From contig CANTAL010000141.1 of NCBI GenBank assembly GCA_947650365.1, positions 62,001 to 126,000 of the forward strand: a DNA stretch of 64,000 nt. The letters are read 5' to 3'. Positions 27,055-40,774 of this stretch are shown here, one piece after another. The position numbers were made by a program, and so were the translations under genes. The notes beneath the pieces are model-generated. The model was not told the origin of the DNA. It saw nothing but the letters and a program-made list of their open reading frames with translations, and searched no databases. This stretch comes from Chamaelirium japonicum (taxonomy: Eukaryota; Streptophyta; Magnoliopsida; Liliales; Melanthiaceae). The stretch's first letter is position 1, and the number at the start of each line of letters is the position of its first letter.

Positions 27055-27369
27055 GATTCGCACGAATGTATCCATTCTAATTCATTCGTACGATCCATTC
27101 TAATTAATTCGTACAATCCATTTTAATTCATTCGCACGATCCATTCGTATTCACTCAAACGATCCATTCTAATTCATTCATATGATCCATTCTAATTCAT
27201 TCGCACGAATGTATCCATTCTAATTCATTCGTACGACCCATTCTAATTCATTTGTACGAATGTATCCACTCTAATTCATTCATACGATCCATTCTAATTC
27301 ATTCGCACGAATGTATCCATTCCAATTCATTCGTACGATCAATTCTAATTCATTCGCACGATCTATTCT
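27055..27369 (+). repeat. Satellite block 26, forward, about 315 bp
   Basis: Copy of block 24 but truncated at a different point, at the palindrome ATTCTAGAAT centred at 27369/27370. Confidence 0.91.
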
Positions 27370-29356
27370 AGAATGGATCGTATTAATGAATTAGAATGGA
27401 TCATGCGAATGAATTAGAATGGATCGTACGAATGAGTAAGAATGGATCGTGCGAATGAATTAGAATGGATCATATGAATGAATTAGAATGGATCGTATGA
27501 ATGAATTAGAATGGATCGTGCGAATAAATTAGAATGGATCGTATGAATGAATTAGAATAGATTGTGCGAATGAATTAGAATGGATTGAATTAGAATGAAT
27601 CGTACGAATGAATTAGAATGGATCGTACGAATGAATTAGAATGGATTGAATTAGAATGAATCGTACGAATGAATTAGAATGAATCATACCGTACGAATGA
27701 ATTACAATGGATCATACGAAGGAATTAGAATGGATCGTACGAATGAATTAGAATGGATCGTACGAATGAATTAGAATGGATCGTACGAATGAAATAGAAT
27801 AGATCGTACGAATGAATTAGAATGGATCGTACGAATGAATTAGAATGGATACATTCGTGCGAATGAATTAGAATGGATCGTATGAATGAATTAGAATCGA
27901 TCGTACGAATGAATTAGAATAGATCATGCGAATGAATTAGAATGAATCGTACGAATGAATTAGAATGGATTGTACGAATGAGATAGAATGGATCGTACGA
28001 ATGAATTAGAATGGATAATTCATGCGAATGAATTAGAATGGATCATACGAATGAATTAGAATGGATTCATTCGTGCGAATGAATTAGAATGGATCGTACG
28101 AATGAGTAAGAATGGATCGTACGAATGAATTAGAATGGATTGAATTAGAATGAATCGTACGAATGAATTAGAATGGATCGTACGAATGAATTAGAATGGA
28201 TCGTACGAATGAATTAGAATGGATTGAATTAGAATGAATCGTACGAATGAATTAGAATGAATCATACCGTACGAATGAATTAGAATGGATCATACGAAGG
28301 AATTAGAATGGATCGTAAGAATGAATTAGAATGGATCGTACGAATGAATTAGAATGGATCGTACGAATGAAATAGAATAGATCGTACGAATGAATTAGAA
28401 TGGATCGTACGAATGAATTAGAATGGATACATTTGTGCGAATGAATTAGAATGGATCGTATGAATGAATTAGAATCGATCGTACGAATGAATTAGAATGG
28501 ATCATGCGAATGAATTAGAATGGATCATGCAAATGAATTAGAATAGATCGTACGAATGAAATAGAATGGATTGTACGAATGAATTAGAATGGATCGTGCG
28601 AATGAATTAGAATGGATCGTATTAATGAATTAGAATGGATCGTGCGAATGAATTAGAATGGATCGTACGAATGAGTAAGAATGGATCGTGCGAATGAATT
28701 AGAATGGATTATATGAATGAATTAGAATGGATCGTGCGAATAAATTAGAATGGATCGTATGAATGAATTAGAATAGATTGTTGGAATGAATTAGAATGGA
28801 TCGTACGAATGAATTAGAATGGATACATTCGTGCGAATGAATTAGAATGGATCGTATGAATGAATTAGAATGGATCGTGCGAATGAATTAGAATGGATCG
28901 TACGAATGTATTAGAATAGATTGTGCGAATGAATTAGAATGGATCGTACGAATGAATTAGAATGGATCGTACGAATAAATTAGATTAGATCGTACTAATA
29001 AATTAGAATAGATTGTGCGAATGAATTAGAATGGATCGTACGAATGAATTAGGAGGGATACATTCATACAAATGAATTAGAATGGATCGTACGAATGAAT
29101 TAGAATGGATACATTCGTACCAATGAATTAGAATAGATCGTACGAATGAATTAGAATGGATACATTCGTGCGAATGAATTAGAATGGATCGTACGAATGA
29201 ATTAGAATGGATCATTTGAATGAATTAGAATGGATCGTACTTATGAATTAGAATGGGTCGTTTGAGTGAATGCGAATGGATCGTGCGAATGAATTAGAAT
29301 GGATTGTACGAATGAATAAGAATGGATCGTACGAATGAATTAGAATGGATACATTC
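27370..29356 (-). repeat. Satellite block 27, reverse, tandem F cassettes
   Basis: F in reverse at 27681 and 28259, each preceded by 15-bp units and followed by similar downstream units: a tandem cassette of about 580 bp. E is absent after both. Ends in the TTTGAGTGAATGCG units and a type-2 junction near 29,352. Confidence 0.92.
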
Positions 29357-30021
29357 GTGCGAATCCATTCTATTTCATTCGTACGATCCATTCAAATTCA
29401 TTCGCACGATCCATTCTAATTCATTCATACGATCCATTCTAATTCATTCGTACGATCCATTCTAATTCATTCGTACGATCCATTCTAATTCATTCGTATG
29501 ATCCATTCTAATTCCTTCGTATGATCCATTCTAATTCATTCGTACAGTATGATTCATTCTAATTTATTTGTACGATTCATTCTAATTCAATCCATTCTAA
29601 TTCATTCGTACGATCCATTCTAATTCATTCGTACGATCCATTCTAATTCATTCGTACGATTCATTCTAATTCTAATTCATTCGTACGATCCATTCTAATT
29701 CATTCGTACGATCTATTCTATTTCATTCGTACAATCCATTCTTACTCAATCGTATGATCCATTCTAATCCATTCGCACAATCTATTCTAATTCATTCGTA
29801 CGATCCATTCTTATTCATTCGTACGATCCATTCTAATTCATTCGCACGAATGAATCCGATCTATTCTAATTCATTCATACAATCCATTCTAATTCCTTCG
29901 TACGATCCATTCTAATTCATTCGTACGATCCATTCTAATTCATTCGCATGATCCATCCTAATTCATTAATACGATCCATTCTAATTCATTCGTACGAATG
30001 TGTCCATTCCAATTCATTCGT
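29357..30021 (+). repeat. Satellite block 28, forward
   Basis: An F variant (CGTACAGTATGATTC, about 29541) with 15-bp units, then a piece of B (near 29,700-29,790). The right edge is TTCATTCGTACGAATGAA, an 18-bp perfect palindrome centred at 30021/30022. Confidence 0.91.
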
Positions 30022-30568
30022 ACGAATGAATGCATGAATTAGAATGGATCGTATGCATGAATTAGAATGGATCGTGCGAATGAATTAGAATGGATCGTAC
30101 GAATGAATTAGAATGGATCGAACGAATGAATTAGAATGGATACATTCGTGCAAAAGAATTAGAATGGATTGTATGAATGAATTAGAATGGATCGTACGAA
30201 TGAATTAGAATGGATCGTACGAATGAATTAGAATGGATACATTCGTGCGAAAGAATTAGAATAGATCGTATGAATGAATTAGAATGGATCGTATGAATGA
30301 AATAGAATGGATCGTACGAATGAATTAGAATGGATCGTGCGAATGAATTAGAATGGATCGTGCGAATGAATTAGAATGGATCGTACGAATGAATTAGAAT
30401 GGATCGGATGAATGAATTAGAATGGATCGTGCGAATGAATTAGAATGGATCGTGCGAATGAATTAGAATGGATCGTACGAATGAATTAGAATGGATCGTA
30501 TGAATGAATTAGATTGGATCGTATTAATGAATTAGAATGGATCGTACGAATGAATTAGAATAGATCGT
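30022..30568 (-). repeat. Satellite block 29, reverse
   Basis: Reverse 23-mers with two 28-mers. Ends at the palindromic switch GATCGTACGATC centred at 30568/30569; the arms can be followed about 25 bp each side with two mismatches. Confidence 0.91.
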
Positions 30569-30889
30569 ACGATCCATTCTAATTCATTCGCACGATCCAT
30601 TCTAATTCATACGTATGATCCATTCTAATTCATTCATATGATCCATTCTAATTCATTCGTACGATCCATTCTAATTCATTCGCATGATCTATTCTAATTC
30701 ATTCATATAATCCTTTCTATTTCATTCGTACGATCCATTCTAATTCATTCGCAAGATCCATTCTAATTCATTCATACGATCCAATCTAATTCATTCATAC
30801 GATCCATTCAAATTCATTAATACGATCCAATCTAATTCATTCATACGATCCATTCTAATTCCTTCGTACGATCCATTCTAATTCATATG
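30569..30889 (+). repeat. Satellite block 30, forward
   Basis: Fourteen or so forward units. Its content (CGCAAGATCC, then CATTAATACG units) resembles 18,340-18,640 and 55,990-56,050. Flips at TTCATATGATGCGAATG. Confidence 0.9.
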
Positions 30890-31456
30890 ATGCGAATGAA
30901 TTAGAATGGATCGTGCGAATGAATTAGAATGGATCGTACGAATGAAATAGAATGGATTGTACGAATGAGATAGAATGGATCGTACGAATGAATTAGAATG
31001 GATCGTACGAATGAGTAAGAATGGATCGTACGAATGAATTAGAATGGATTGAATTAGAATGAATCGTACGAATGAATTAGAATGGATCGTACGATTGAAT
31101 TAGAATGGATCGTACGAATGAATTAGAATGGATTGAATTAGAATGAATCGTATGAATGAATTAGAATGAATCATACCGTACGAATGAATTAGAATGGATC
31201 ATACGAAGGAATTAGAATGGATCGTACGAATGAATTAGAATGGATCGTACGAATGAATTAGAATAGATCATACGAAGGAATTCGAATAAATCGTATGAAT
31301 GAATTAGAATGGATCGTGCGAATGAATTAGAATGGATCATACGAATGAATAAGAATGGATCGTATGAATGAATTAGAATGGATCGTAGTAATGAATTAGA
31401 ATCGATCCTACGAATGAATTAGAATAGATTGTGCGAATGAATTAGAATGGATCTGG
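30890..31456 (-). repeat. Satellite block 31, reverse
   Basis: F in reverse at 31168 with flanking 15-bp units. Ends with CGTAGTAATGAATTAG and the type-4 junction (31451), as in blocks 9 and 43. Confidence 0.91.
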
Positions 31457-31666
31457 ATCGTGTATCCATTCTAATTCATTCGTACGACCCATTCTAATTC
31501 ATTCGTACGATTCATTCTAATTCATTCGCACGATCCATTATAATTCATTCACACGATCCATTCTAATTCATTCATACGATCTATTCTAATTCATTCATAT
31601 GATCCACTCTAATTTATTCATACGATCCATTCTAATTCATTCGTACGATCCATTCTAATTCATTCG
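31457..31666 (+). repeat. Satellite block 32, forward, about 210 bp
   Basis: Nine forward units between two strand switches. The right switch is ATTCATTCGGATCGTGCG near 31,666. Confidence 0.9.
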
Positions 31667-32399
31667 GATCGTGCGAATGAATTAGAATGGATCTTACGAA
31701 TGAATTAGAATGGAACGTATAGATTGTGCGAATGAATTAGAATGGATCGTACGAATGAATTAGAATGGATCGTACGAATGAGTTAGAATGGATCGTACGA
31801 ATGAAATAGAATGGATCGTATGAATGAATTAGAATGGATACGTGCGAATGAATTAGAATTGATCGTACGAATAAATTAGAATAGATTATGCGAATGAATT
31901 AGAATGGATCGTACGAATGAATTAGAATGGATACATTCGTGCGAATGAATTAGAATGGATCGTACAAATGAAATAGAATGGATCGTGCGAATGAATTAGA
32001 ATGGATCGTACGAATAAATTAGAATGGATCGTACGAATGACTTAGAATGGATCGTTCGAATGAATTAGAATAGATTGTGCGAATGAATTAGAATGGATCG
32101 TACGAATGAATTAGAACGGATACATTCGTGCGAATGAATTAGAATGGATCGTATGAGTGTGAATGAATTAGAATGGATTGTGCGAATGAATTAGAATGGA
32201 TCGTACGAATGAATTAGAATGGATCGTACGAATGAATTAGAATGGATACATTCGTGCGAAAGAATTAGAATGGATTGTATGAATGAATTAGAATGGATCG
32301 TGCGAATGAATTAGAATGGATCGTGCGAATGAATTAGAATGGATCGTACGAATGAATTAGAATGGATCGTACGAATGAATTAGAAAGGATACGTTTGAA
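31667..32399 (-). repeat. Satellite block 33, reverse; paired with block 15
   Basis: Shares GTATGAGTGTGAATG (32,152) and the type-5 junction with block 15, but the junction is mutated (ACGTTTGAATTC for ACATTCGAATTC). GAATTC is at 32397-32402. Confidence 0.91.
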
Positions 32400-35044
32400 T
32401 TCATTCGTACGATCCATTCTAATTCATTCGTACGATCTATATTCTAATTCATTCGCACGATCCATTCTAATTCATTCATACGATCCATTCTAATTTATTC
32501 GCACGATCCATTCTAATTCATTCGTACGATCCATTCTAATTCATTCGCACAATCTATTCTAATTCACTCAAACGATCCATTCTAATTCATTCATATGATC
32601 CATTCTAATTCATTCGCACGAATGTATCCATTCTAATTCATTCGTACGATCCATTCTAATTCATTTGTACGAATGTATCCACTCTAATTCATTCATACGA
32701 TCCATTCTAATTCATTCACACGAATGTATCCATTCCAATTCATTCGTACGATCCATTCTAATTCATTCGTACGATCCATTCTAATTCATTCGCACAGTCT
32801 ATTCTAATTCATTTGTACGATCCATTCTAATTCATTCGTACGATTCATTCTAATTCAATCCATTCTAATTCATTCGTACGATCCATTCTTACTCATTCGT
32901 ACGATCCATTCTAATTCATTCGCACGAATGAATCCATTCTAATTAATTCGTATGATCCATTCTAATTCATTCGCATGAATGTATCCATTCCAATTCATTC
33001 GTACGATCCATTCTATCTCATTCGTACAATCCATTCTAATTCCATTCGTACGAATGTATCCATTCTAATTCATTCGTACGATCCATTCTATCTCATTCGT
33101 ACAATCCATTCTATTTCATTCGTACGATCCATTCTAATTCATTCGCACGATCCATTCTAATTCATTACTACGATCCATTCTAATTCATTCGTACAACCCA
33201 TTCTAATTCATTCGCACGATCCATTCTAATTCATTCGTACGATCCATTCTAATTCATTCGTACGATTCATTCTAATTCAATCCATTCTAATTCATTCGTA
33301 CGATCCATTCTTACTCATTCGTATGATCCATTCTAATTCATTCGCACGAATGAATCCATTCTAAATCATTCGTATGATCCATTCTAATTCATTCGCATGA
33401 ATATATCCATTCTAATTCATTCGTACGGTCCATTCTATCTCATTCGTACAATCCATTCTATTTCATTCGTACGATCCATTCTAATTCATTCGCACGATCC
33501 ATTCTAATTCATTCGTACGATCCATTCTAATTCATTTATACGATCCAATCTAATTCATTCATACAATCCATTCCAATTCTTTCGCACGAATGTATCCATT
33601 CTAATTCATTCGTACGATCCATTCTAATTCATTAGCACGAAACATTCTAATTCATTCGCACGATCCATTCACATTCACTCAAACGATCCATTCTAATTCA
33701 TTCGTACGATTCATTCTAATTCATTCGTACGATCCATTCTAATTCATTCGCACGATCCATTCTAATTCATTCGCACGATCCATTCTAATTCATTAGCACG
33801 ATACATTCTAATTCATTCGTACGATCCATTCTAATCAATTTATACGATCCAATCTAATTCATTCATACGATCCAATCTAATTCTTTCGCACGAATGTATC
33901 CATTCTAATTCATTCGTACGATCCATTCTAATTCATTAGCACGAAACATTCTAATTCATTCGCACGATCCATTCGCATTCACTCAAACGATCCATTCTAA
34001 TTCATTCATATGATCCATTCTAATTCATTCGTACGATCCATTCTAATTCATTCGCACGATCCATTCTAATTCATTCACACTCATACGATCCATTCTAATT
34101 CATTCACACGAATGTATCCTTTCTAATTCATTCGTACGATCCATTCTAATTCATTCGCACAATCTATTCTAATTCATTCGTACGATCCATTCTAATTCAT
34201 TCGTACGATCCATTCTAATTCATTCGTACGATCCATTCTAATTCATTCGCACGATCCATTCTAATTTATTCGCACGATCCATTCTAATTCATTAGCACGA
34301 TCCATTCTAATTCATTCGCACGATCCATTCTAATTCATTCATACGATCCATTCTATTTCATTCGTACGATCCATTCTTACTCATTTGTACGATCCATTCT
34401 AATTCATTTGCACGAAAGTATCCATTCTAATTCATTCATACTATCCATTCTAATTCCTTCGTACGATCCATTCTAATTCCTTTGTACGATCCATTCTAAT
34501 TCATTCGTACGATCCATTCTAATTCCTTCGTATGATCCATTCTAATTCATTCGTACGGTATGATTCATTCTAATTCATTCATACGATTCATTCTAATTCA
34601 ATCCATTCTAATTCATTCGTACGATCCATTCTAATTCATTCGTACGATCCATTCTAATTCATTCGTACGATTCATTCTAATTCAATCCATTTTAATTCAT
34701 TCGTACGATCCATTCTATTTCATTCATACGATCCATTCTAATTCATTCATACGATCTATTCTAATTCTTTCGCACGAATGTATCCATTCTAATTCATTCG
34801 TACGATCCATTCTAACTCATTCGCACGATCTATTCTAATTCATTCATACAATCCATTCTAATTCTTTTGCACGAATGTATCCATTCTAATTCATTCGTTC
34901 GATCCATTCTAATTCATTCGTACGATCCATTCTAATTCATTCGCACGATCCATTCTAATTCATGCATACGATCCAATCTAATTCTTTCATACGATCCATT
35001 CTAATTCATTCGCACAAATGTATCCATTCTAATTCATTCGTACA
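32400..35044 (+). repeat. Satellite block 34, forward, 2.6 kb
   Basis: Contains 15-bp units (near 32,850 and 33,275), an open stretch at 32975-33160, a 29-bp unit near 34,075, an E variant (GCACGAAAGTATCC, 34410-34423) and F (34552-34566). Ends in the TACATGTA switch (35041-35048), the left edge of cassette A. Confidence 0.93.
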
Positions 35045-35741
35045 TGTATGAATGAATTAGAATGGATCGTACGAATGAATTAGAGTTGATACATTCTTGC
35101 GAATGAATTAGAATGGATCATACGAATGAATTAGATTGGATCGTATGAATGAATTATAATGGATCATGCGAATGAATTAGAATAGATCATACGAATGAAT
35201 TAGAATGGATCGTACGAATGAATTAGAATGGATACATTCGTGCAAAAGAATTAGAATGGATTGTATGAATGAATTAGAATGGATCTTGCGAATGAATTAG
35301 AATGGATACATTCGTGCGAATGAATTAGAATGGATCGTATGGATGAATTAGATTGGATCGTATGAATGAATTAGAATGGATCGTGCGAATGAATTATAAT
35401 GGATCGTACGAATGAATTAGAATGGATCGTTTGAATGAATTAGAATGGATCGTACTTATGAATTAGAATGGGTCATACGAATGAAATAGAATGGATCGTA
35501 CGAAGGAATTAGAAAGGATCATACAAACGAATTAGAATGGATCGTATGAATGAAATAGAATAGATCGTACGAATGAATTAGGATGGATCGTATGAATGAA
35601 TTAGATTGGATCGTATGAATGAATTAGAATGGATTGTACGAATGAAATAGAATAGATCGTACGAATGAATTAGAATGGATCGTGCGAATGAATTAGCATG
35701 GGTCGTACGAATGAATTAGAATGGATACACGATCCAGATCC
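35041..35741 (-). repeat. Cassette A copy 1 with both edge junctions
   Basis: About 700 bp from TACATGTATG to ATACACGATCCAGATCC. Internal markers include AGAGTTGATACATTC, CGTACTTATGAATTAG and ACAAACGAATTAG. Exact 1,858-bp spacing to copy 2. Confidence 0.93.
35045..35732 (-). repeat. Satellite block 35, reverse, cassette A copy 1
   Basis: Bounded by TACATGTA on the left and ATACACGATCCAGATCC (35725-35741) on the right. Both edges lie exactly 1,858 bp from those of copy 2. Confidence 0.94.
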
Positions 35742-36280
35742 ATTCTAATTCATTCGCACAATCTATTCTAATTCATTCGTAGGATCCATTCTAATTCATT
35801 ACTACGATCCATTCTAATTCATTCATACGATCCATTCTAATTCATTCGTACGATCCATTCTAATTCATTCGCACGATCCATTCTAATTCATTCATACGAT
35901 CCATTCTAATTCATTCGTATGTATCCATTCTAATTCATTCACACTCATACGATCCATTCTAATTCATTCGCACGAATGTATCCTTTCTAATTCATTCGTA
36001 CGATCCATTCTAATTCATTCGCACAATCTATTCTAATTCATTCGAATGATCCATTCTAATTCATTCGTACGATCCATTCTAATTCATTCACACGATCCAT
36101 TCTAATTCATTAGCACGATCCATTCTAATTCAATCGTACGATCCATTCTAATTCATTTATACGATCCAATCTAATTCATTCATACGATCCATTCTAATTC
36201 TTTCGCACGAATGTATCCATTCTAATTCATTCGTATGATCTATTCTAATTCATTAGCACGAAAAAACACGATCTACTCAC
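35733..36280 (+). repeat. Satellite block 36, forward
   Basis: Begins after the cassette A right junction, with the marker units CGTAGGATCC and ATTACTACG. Has a 29-bp unit at about 35,938 and ends in the 31-bp A6-containing landmark (36255-36285). Confidence 0.92.
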
Positions 36281-36285
36281 ATACG
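36255..36285 (+). repeat. A6-containing 31-bp landmark, copy 1
   Basis: AGCACGAAAAAACACGATC followed by TACTCACATACG. Contains an A6 run and an ACTCACATACG segment that the 23-bp unit does not predict. It sits exactly on a plus-to-minus switch. Confidence 0.93.
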
Positions 36286-36441
36286 AATAAATTAGAATGA
36301 ATTAGAATGGATTGTGTGAATGAATTAGAATGGATCGTATGAATGAATTAGAATGGATCGTGCGAATGAATTAGAATGGATCGTGCGAATGAATTAGAAT
36401 ATGGATCGTACGAAGGAATTAGAATGGATCGTACGAATGAA
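36281..36441 (-). repeat. Satellite block 37, reverse, about 160 bp
   Basis: Short inverted patch between the A6 landmark and a type-5 junction (GAATTC 36439-36444). It recurs at 40,153 and 47,290 in the same order, and as a mirror image at 50,083-50,243 and 62,397-62,557. Confidence 0.92.
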
Positions 36442-36902
36442 TTCGAATGTATCCTTTCTAATTCATTTGTACGATCCATTCTAATTCCTTCGTACGATCC
36501 ATTCTAATTCATTCGTACGATCCATTCTAATTCATTCGCACAATCCATTCTAATTCATTCGTACGATCCATTCTATTTCATTCATACGATCCATTCTAAT
36601 TCATTCATACGATCTATTCTAATTCTTTCGCACGAATGTATCCATTCTAATTCATTCGTACGATCCATTCTAATTCATTCGCACAATCAATTCTAATTCA
36701 TTCATACAATCCATTCTAATTCTTTTGCACGAATGTATCCATTCTAATTCATTCGTTCAATCCATTCTAATTCATTCGTACGATCCATTCTAATTAATTC
36801 GCACGATCCATTCTAATTCATGCATACGATCCAATCTAATTCATTCATACGATCCATTCTAATTCATTCGCACGAATGTATCCATTCTAATTCATTCATA
36901 CA
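36442..36902 (+). repeat. Satellite block 38, forward
   Basis: Links a type-5 junction to the TACATGTA switch (tacatgtatg at 36899). The same block in the same order is 40,314-40,774 and 47,426-47,886. Confidence 0.92.
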
Positions 36903-37599
36903 TGTATGAATGAATTAGAATGGATCGTACGAATGAATTAGAGTTGATACATTCGTGCGAATGAATTAGAATGGATCGTACGAATGAATTAGATTGGATC
37001 GTATGAATGAATTATAATGGATCATGCGAATGAATTAGAATAGATCATACGAATGAATTAGAATGGATCGTACGAATGAATTAGAATGGATACATTCGTC
37101 CCAAAGAATTAGAATGGATTGTATGAATGAATTAGAATGGATCGTACGAATGAATTAGAATGGATACATTCGTGTGAATGAATTAGAATGGATCGTATGA
37201 ATGAATTAGATTGGATCGTATGAATGAATTAGAATGGATCGTGCGAATGAATTAGAATTGATCGTACGAATGAATTAGAATGGATCGTTTGAATGAATTA
37301 GAATGGATCGTACTTATGAATTAGAATGGGTCATACGAATGAAATAGAATGGATCGTACGAAGGAATTAGAAAGGATCGTACAAACGAATTAGAATGGAT
37401 CGTATGAATGAAATAGAATAGATCGTACGAATGAATTAGAATGGATCGTATAAATGAATTAGATTGGATCGTATGAATGAATTAGAATGGATTGTACGAA
37501 TGAAATAGAATAGATCGTACGAATGAATTAGAATGGATCGTGCGAATGAATTAGAATGGGTCGTACGAATGAATTAGAATGGATACACGATCCAGATCC
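36899..37599 (-). repeat. Cassette A copy 2
   Basis: Same length and markers as copy 1. The shared region extends outward to about 36,560 and 37,720. Confidence 0.93.
36903..37590 (-). repeat. Satellite block 39, reverse, cassette A copy 2
   Basis: Same edges as copy 1, with ATACACGATCCAGATCC at 37583-37599. It pairs with copy 4 at an offset of 10,984. Confidence 0.94.
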
Positions 37600-40152
37600 A
37601 TTCTAATTCATTCGCACAATCTATTCTAATTTATTCGTAGGATCCATTCTAATTCATTACTACGATCCATTCTAATTCATTCATACGATCCATTCTAATT
37701 CATTCGTATGATCCATTCTAATTCATTCATACGATCCATTCTAATTCATTCGTACGATCTATTCTATTTCATTCGTACAATCCATTCTTACTCAATCGTG
37801 TGATCCATTCTAATCCATTCGCACAATCTATTCTAATTCATTCGTATGATCCATTCTATTTCATTCGTACGATCTATTCTATTTTATTCGTACAATCCAT
37901 TCTAATTCATTCATACGATCCAATCTAATTCATTCATACGATCCATTCTAATTCATTCGTACGATCTATTCTATTTCATTCATACGATCCATTCTAATTT
38001 GTTCGTACGATCCTTTCTAATTCCTTCGTACGATCCATTCTATTTCATTCGTATGACCTATTCTAATTCATAAGTACGATCCATTCTAATTCATTCAAAC
38101 GATCCATTCTAATTCATTCGTATAATCCATTCTAATTCATTCATACGATCCATTCTAATTCATTCATACGATCCATTCTAATTCATTCATACGATCCATT
38201 CTAATTCATTCATACGATCCAATCTAATTCATTCATACGATCCATTCTAATTCATTCGCACGAATGTATCCATTCTAATTCATTCGCACGATCCATTCTA
38301 ATTCATTCATACAATCCATTCTAATTCATTCGCACGATCCATTCTAATTCATTCGTATGATCCATTCTAATTCATTCTCACGATCCATTCTAATTCATTC
38401 GCACGATCCATTCTAATTCATTAGCACGATCCATTCTAATTCATTCGTACGATCTATTCTATTTCATTCATACGATCCATTCTAATTCATTCGTACGATC
38501 TATTCTATTTCATTCATACGATCCATTCTAATTCGTTTGTACGATCCTTTCTAATTCCTTCGTACGATCCATTCTATTTCATTCGTATGACCCATTCTAA
38601 TTCATTCGCACGATCCATTCTAATTCATTCATACGATCCATTCTATTTCATTCGTACGATCCATTCTAATTCATTCGCACGATCCATTCTAATTCATTCA
38701 TACGATCCATTCTAATTCATTCGTATGAACCATTCTAATTCATTCATACGATCCATTCTAATTCAATCGCACAATCTATTCTAATTCATTCGTACGATCC
38801 ATTCTAATTCATTCGCACGATCCATTCTAATTCATTCATACGATCCATTCTATTTCATTCGTACGATCCATTCTTACTCATTCGTACGATCCATTCTAAT
38901 TCATTTGCACGAAGGTATCCATTCTAATTCATTCGTACTATCCATTCTAATTCCTTCGTACGATCCATTCTAATTCCTTCGTACGATCCATTCTAATTCA
39001 TTCGTACGATCCATTCTAATTCATTCGTACGATCCATTCTAATTCCTACGTATGATCCATTCTAATTCATTCGTACGGTATGATTCATTCTAATTCATTC
39101 GTACGATTCATTCTAATTCAATCCATTCTAATTCATTCGTACGATCCATTCTAATTCATTCGTACGATCCATTCTAATTCATTCGTACGATTCATTCTAA
39201 TCCAATCCATTCTAATTCATTCGTACGATCCATTCTTACTCATTCGTACGATCCATTCTAATTCATTCGCACGAAGGAATCCATTCTAATTCATTCGTAT
39301 GGTCCATTCTAATTCATTCGCATGAATGTATCCATTCTAATTCATTCGTACTATCCATTCTATCTCATTCGTACAATCCATTTTATTTCATTCGTATGAT
39401 CCATTCTAATTCATTCGCACGATCCATTCTAATTCATTCGCATGATCCATTCTAATTCATTCGTACGATCGATTCTAATTCATTCATACGATCCATTCTA
39501 ATTCATTCGCACGAATGTATCCATTCTAATTCATTCGTACGATCCATTCAAATTCATTTGCACAATCTATTCTAATTCATTCATACGATCCATTCTAATT
39601 TATTCGCACGATCCATTCTAATTCATTCATACGATCCATTCTAATTCATTCATATGATCCATTCTAATTTATTCGCACGATCCATTCTTACTTATTCGTA
39701 CGATCCATTCTAATTCATTCGCACGATCCATTCTAATTCATTAATACGATCCATTCTAATTCATTCGCACGATCCATTCTAATTCATTCACACTCATACG
39801 ATCCATTCTAATTCATTCGCACGAATGTATCTTTTCTAATTCATTCGTACGATCCATTCTAATTCATTCGCACAATCTATTCTAATTCATTCGAACGATC
39901 CGTTCTAATTCATTCGTACGATCCATTCTAATTCATTCTCACGATCCATTCTAATTCGTTCGCACGATCCATTCTAATTAATTAGCACGATCTATTCTAA
40001 TTCATTCGTACGATCCATTCTAATTCATTTATACGATCCAATCTAATTCATTCATACGATCCATTCTAATTCTTTCGCACGAATGTATCCATTCTAATTC
40101 ATTCGTACGATCCATTCTAATTCATTAGCACGAAAAAACACGATCCACTCAC
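37591..40152 (+). repeat. Satellite block 40, forward, 2.56 kb
   Basis: The first 500 bp match 48,576-49,120 (part of B near 37,750; AATTCATAAGTACG near 38,065). An H cassette follows: E at 38907-38920, F at 39072, a 29-bp unit at 39,789, then the A6 landmark (40127-40157). Confidence 0.93.
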
Positions 40153-40157
40153 ATACG
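40127..40157 (+). repeat. A6-containing landmark, copy 2
   Basis: Same as copy 1 except CCACTCAC for CTACTCAC; same position on a plus-to-minus switch. Confidence 0.93.
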
Positions 40158-40313
40158 AATAAATTAGAATGAATTAGAATGGATTGTGTGAATGAATTAG
40201 AATGGATCGTATGAATGAATTAGAATGGATCGTGCGAATGAATTAGAATGGATCGTGCGAATGAATTAGAATATGGATCGTACGAAGGAATTAGAATGGA
40301 TCGTATGAATGAA
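40153..40313 (-). repeat. Satellite block 41, reverse, about 160 bp
   Basis: Copy of block 37, from the A6 landmark to the GAATTC of a type-5 junction (40311-40316). Confidence 0.92.
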
Positions 40314-40774
40314 TTCGAATGTATCCTTTCTAATTCATTCGTACGATCCATTCTAATTCCTTCGTACGATCCATTCTAATTCATTCGTACGATCCATTCT
40401 AATTCATTCGCACGATCCATTCTAATTCATTCGTACGATCCATTCAATTTCATTCATACGATCCATTCTAATTCATTCATACGATCTATTCTAATTCCTT
40501 CGCACGAATGTATCCATTCTAATTCATTCGTACGATCCATTCTAATTCATTCGCACGATCCATTCTAATTCATTCATACAATCCATTCTAATTCTTTTGC
40601 ACGAATGTATCCATTCTAATTCATTCGTTCGATCCATTCTAATTCATTCGTACGATCTATTCTAATTCATTCGCACGATCCATTATAATTCATGCATACG
40701 ATCCAATCTAATTCATTCATACGATCCATTCTAATTCATTCGCACAAATGTATCCATTCTAATTCATTCGTACA
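40314..40774 (+). repeat. Satellite block 42, forward
   Basis: Copy of block 38, ending in tacatgtatg at 40771. Confidence 0.92.

Noticed and set aside
29003..29215. Open frames at 29003-29215 (-), 32975-33160 (+) and 41946-42155 (-)
   Set aside because: Same low-complexity satellite translation; no feature distinguishes them from flanking units.
35041..35741. Cassette A as a transposable element with terminal inverted repeats
   Set aside because: The ends (TACATGTATG and ATACACGATCCAGATCC) are not inverted copies of each other beyond what any pair of opposite satellite units gives. There is no coding content and no recognisable target-site duplication.
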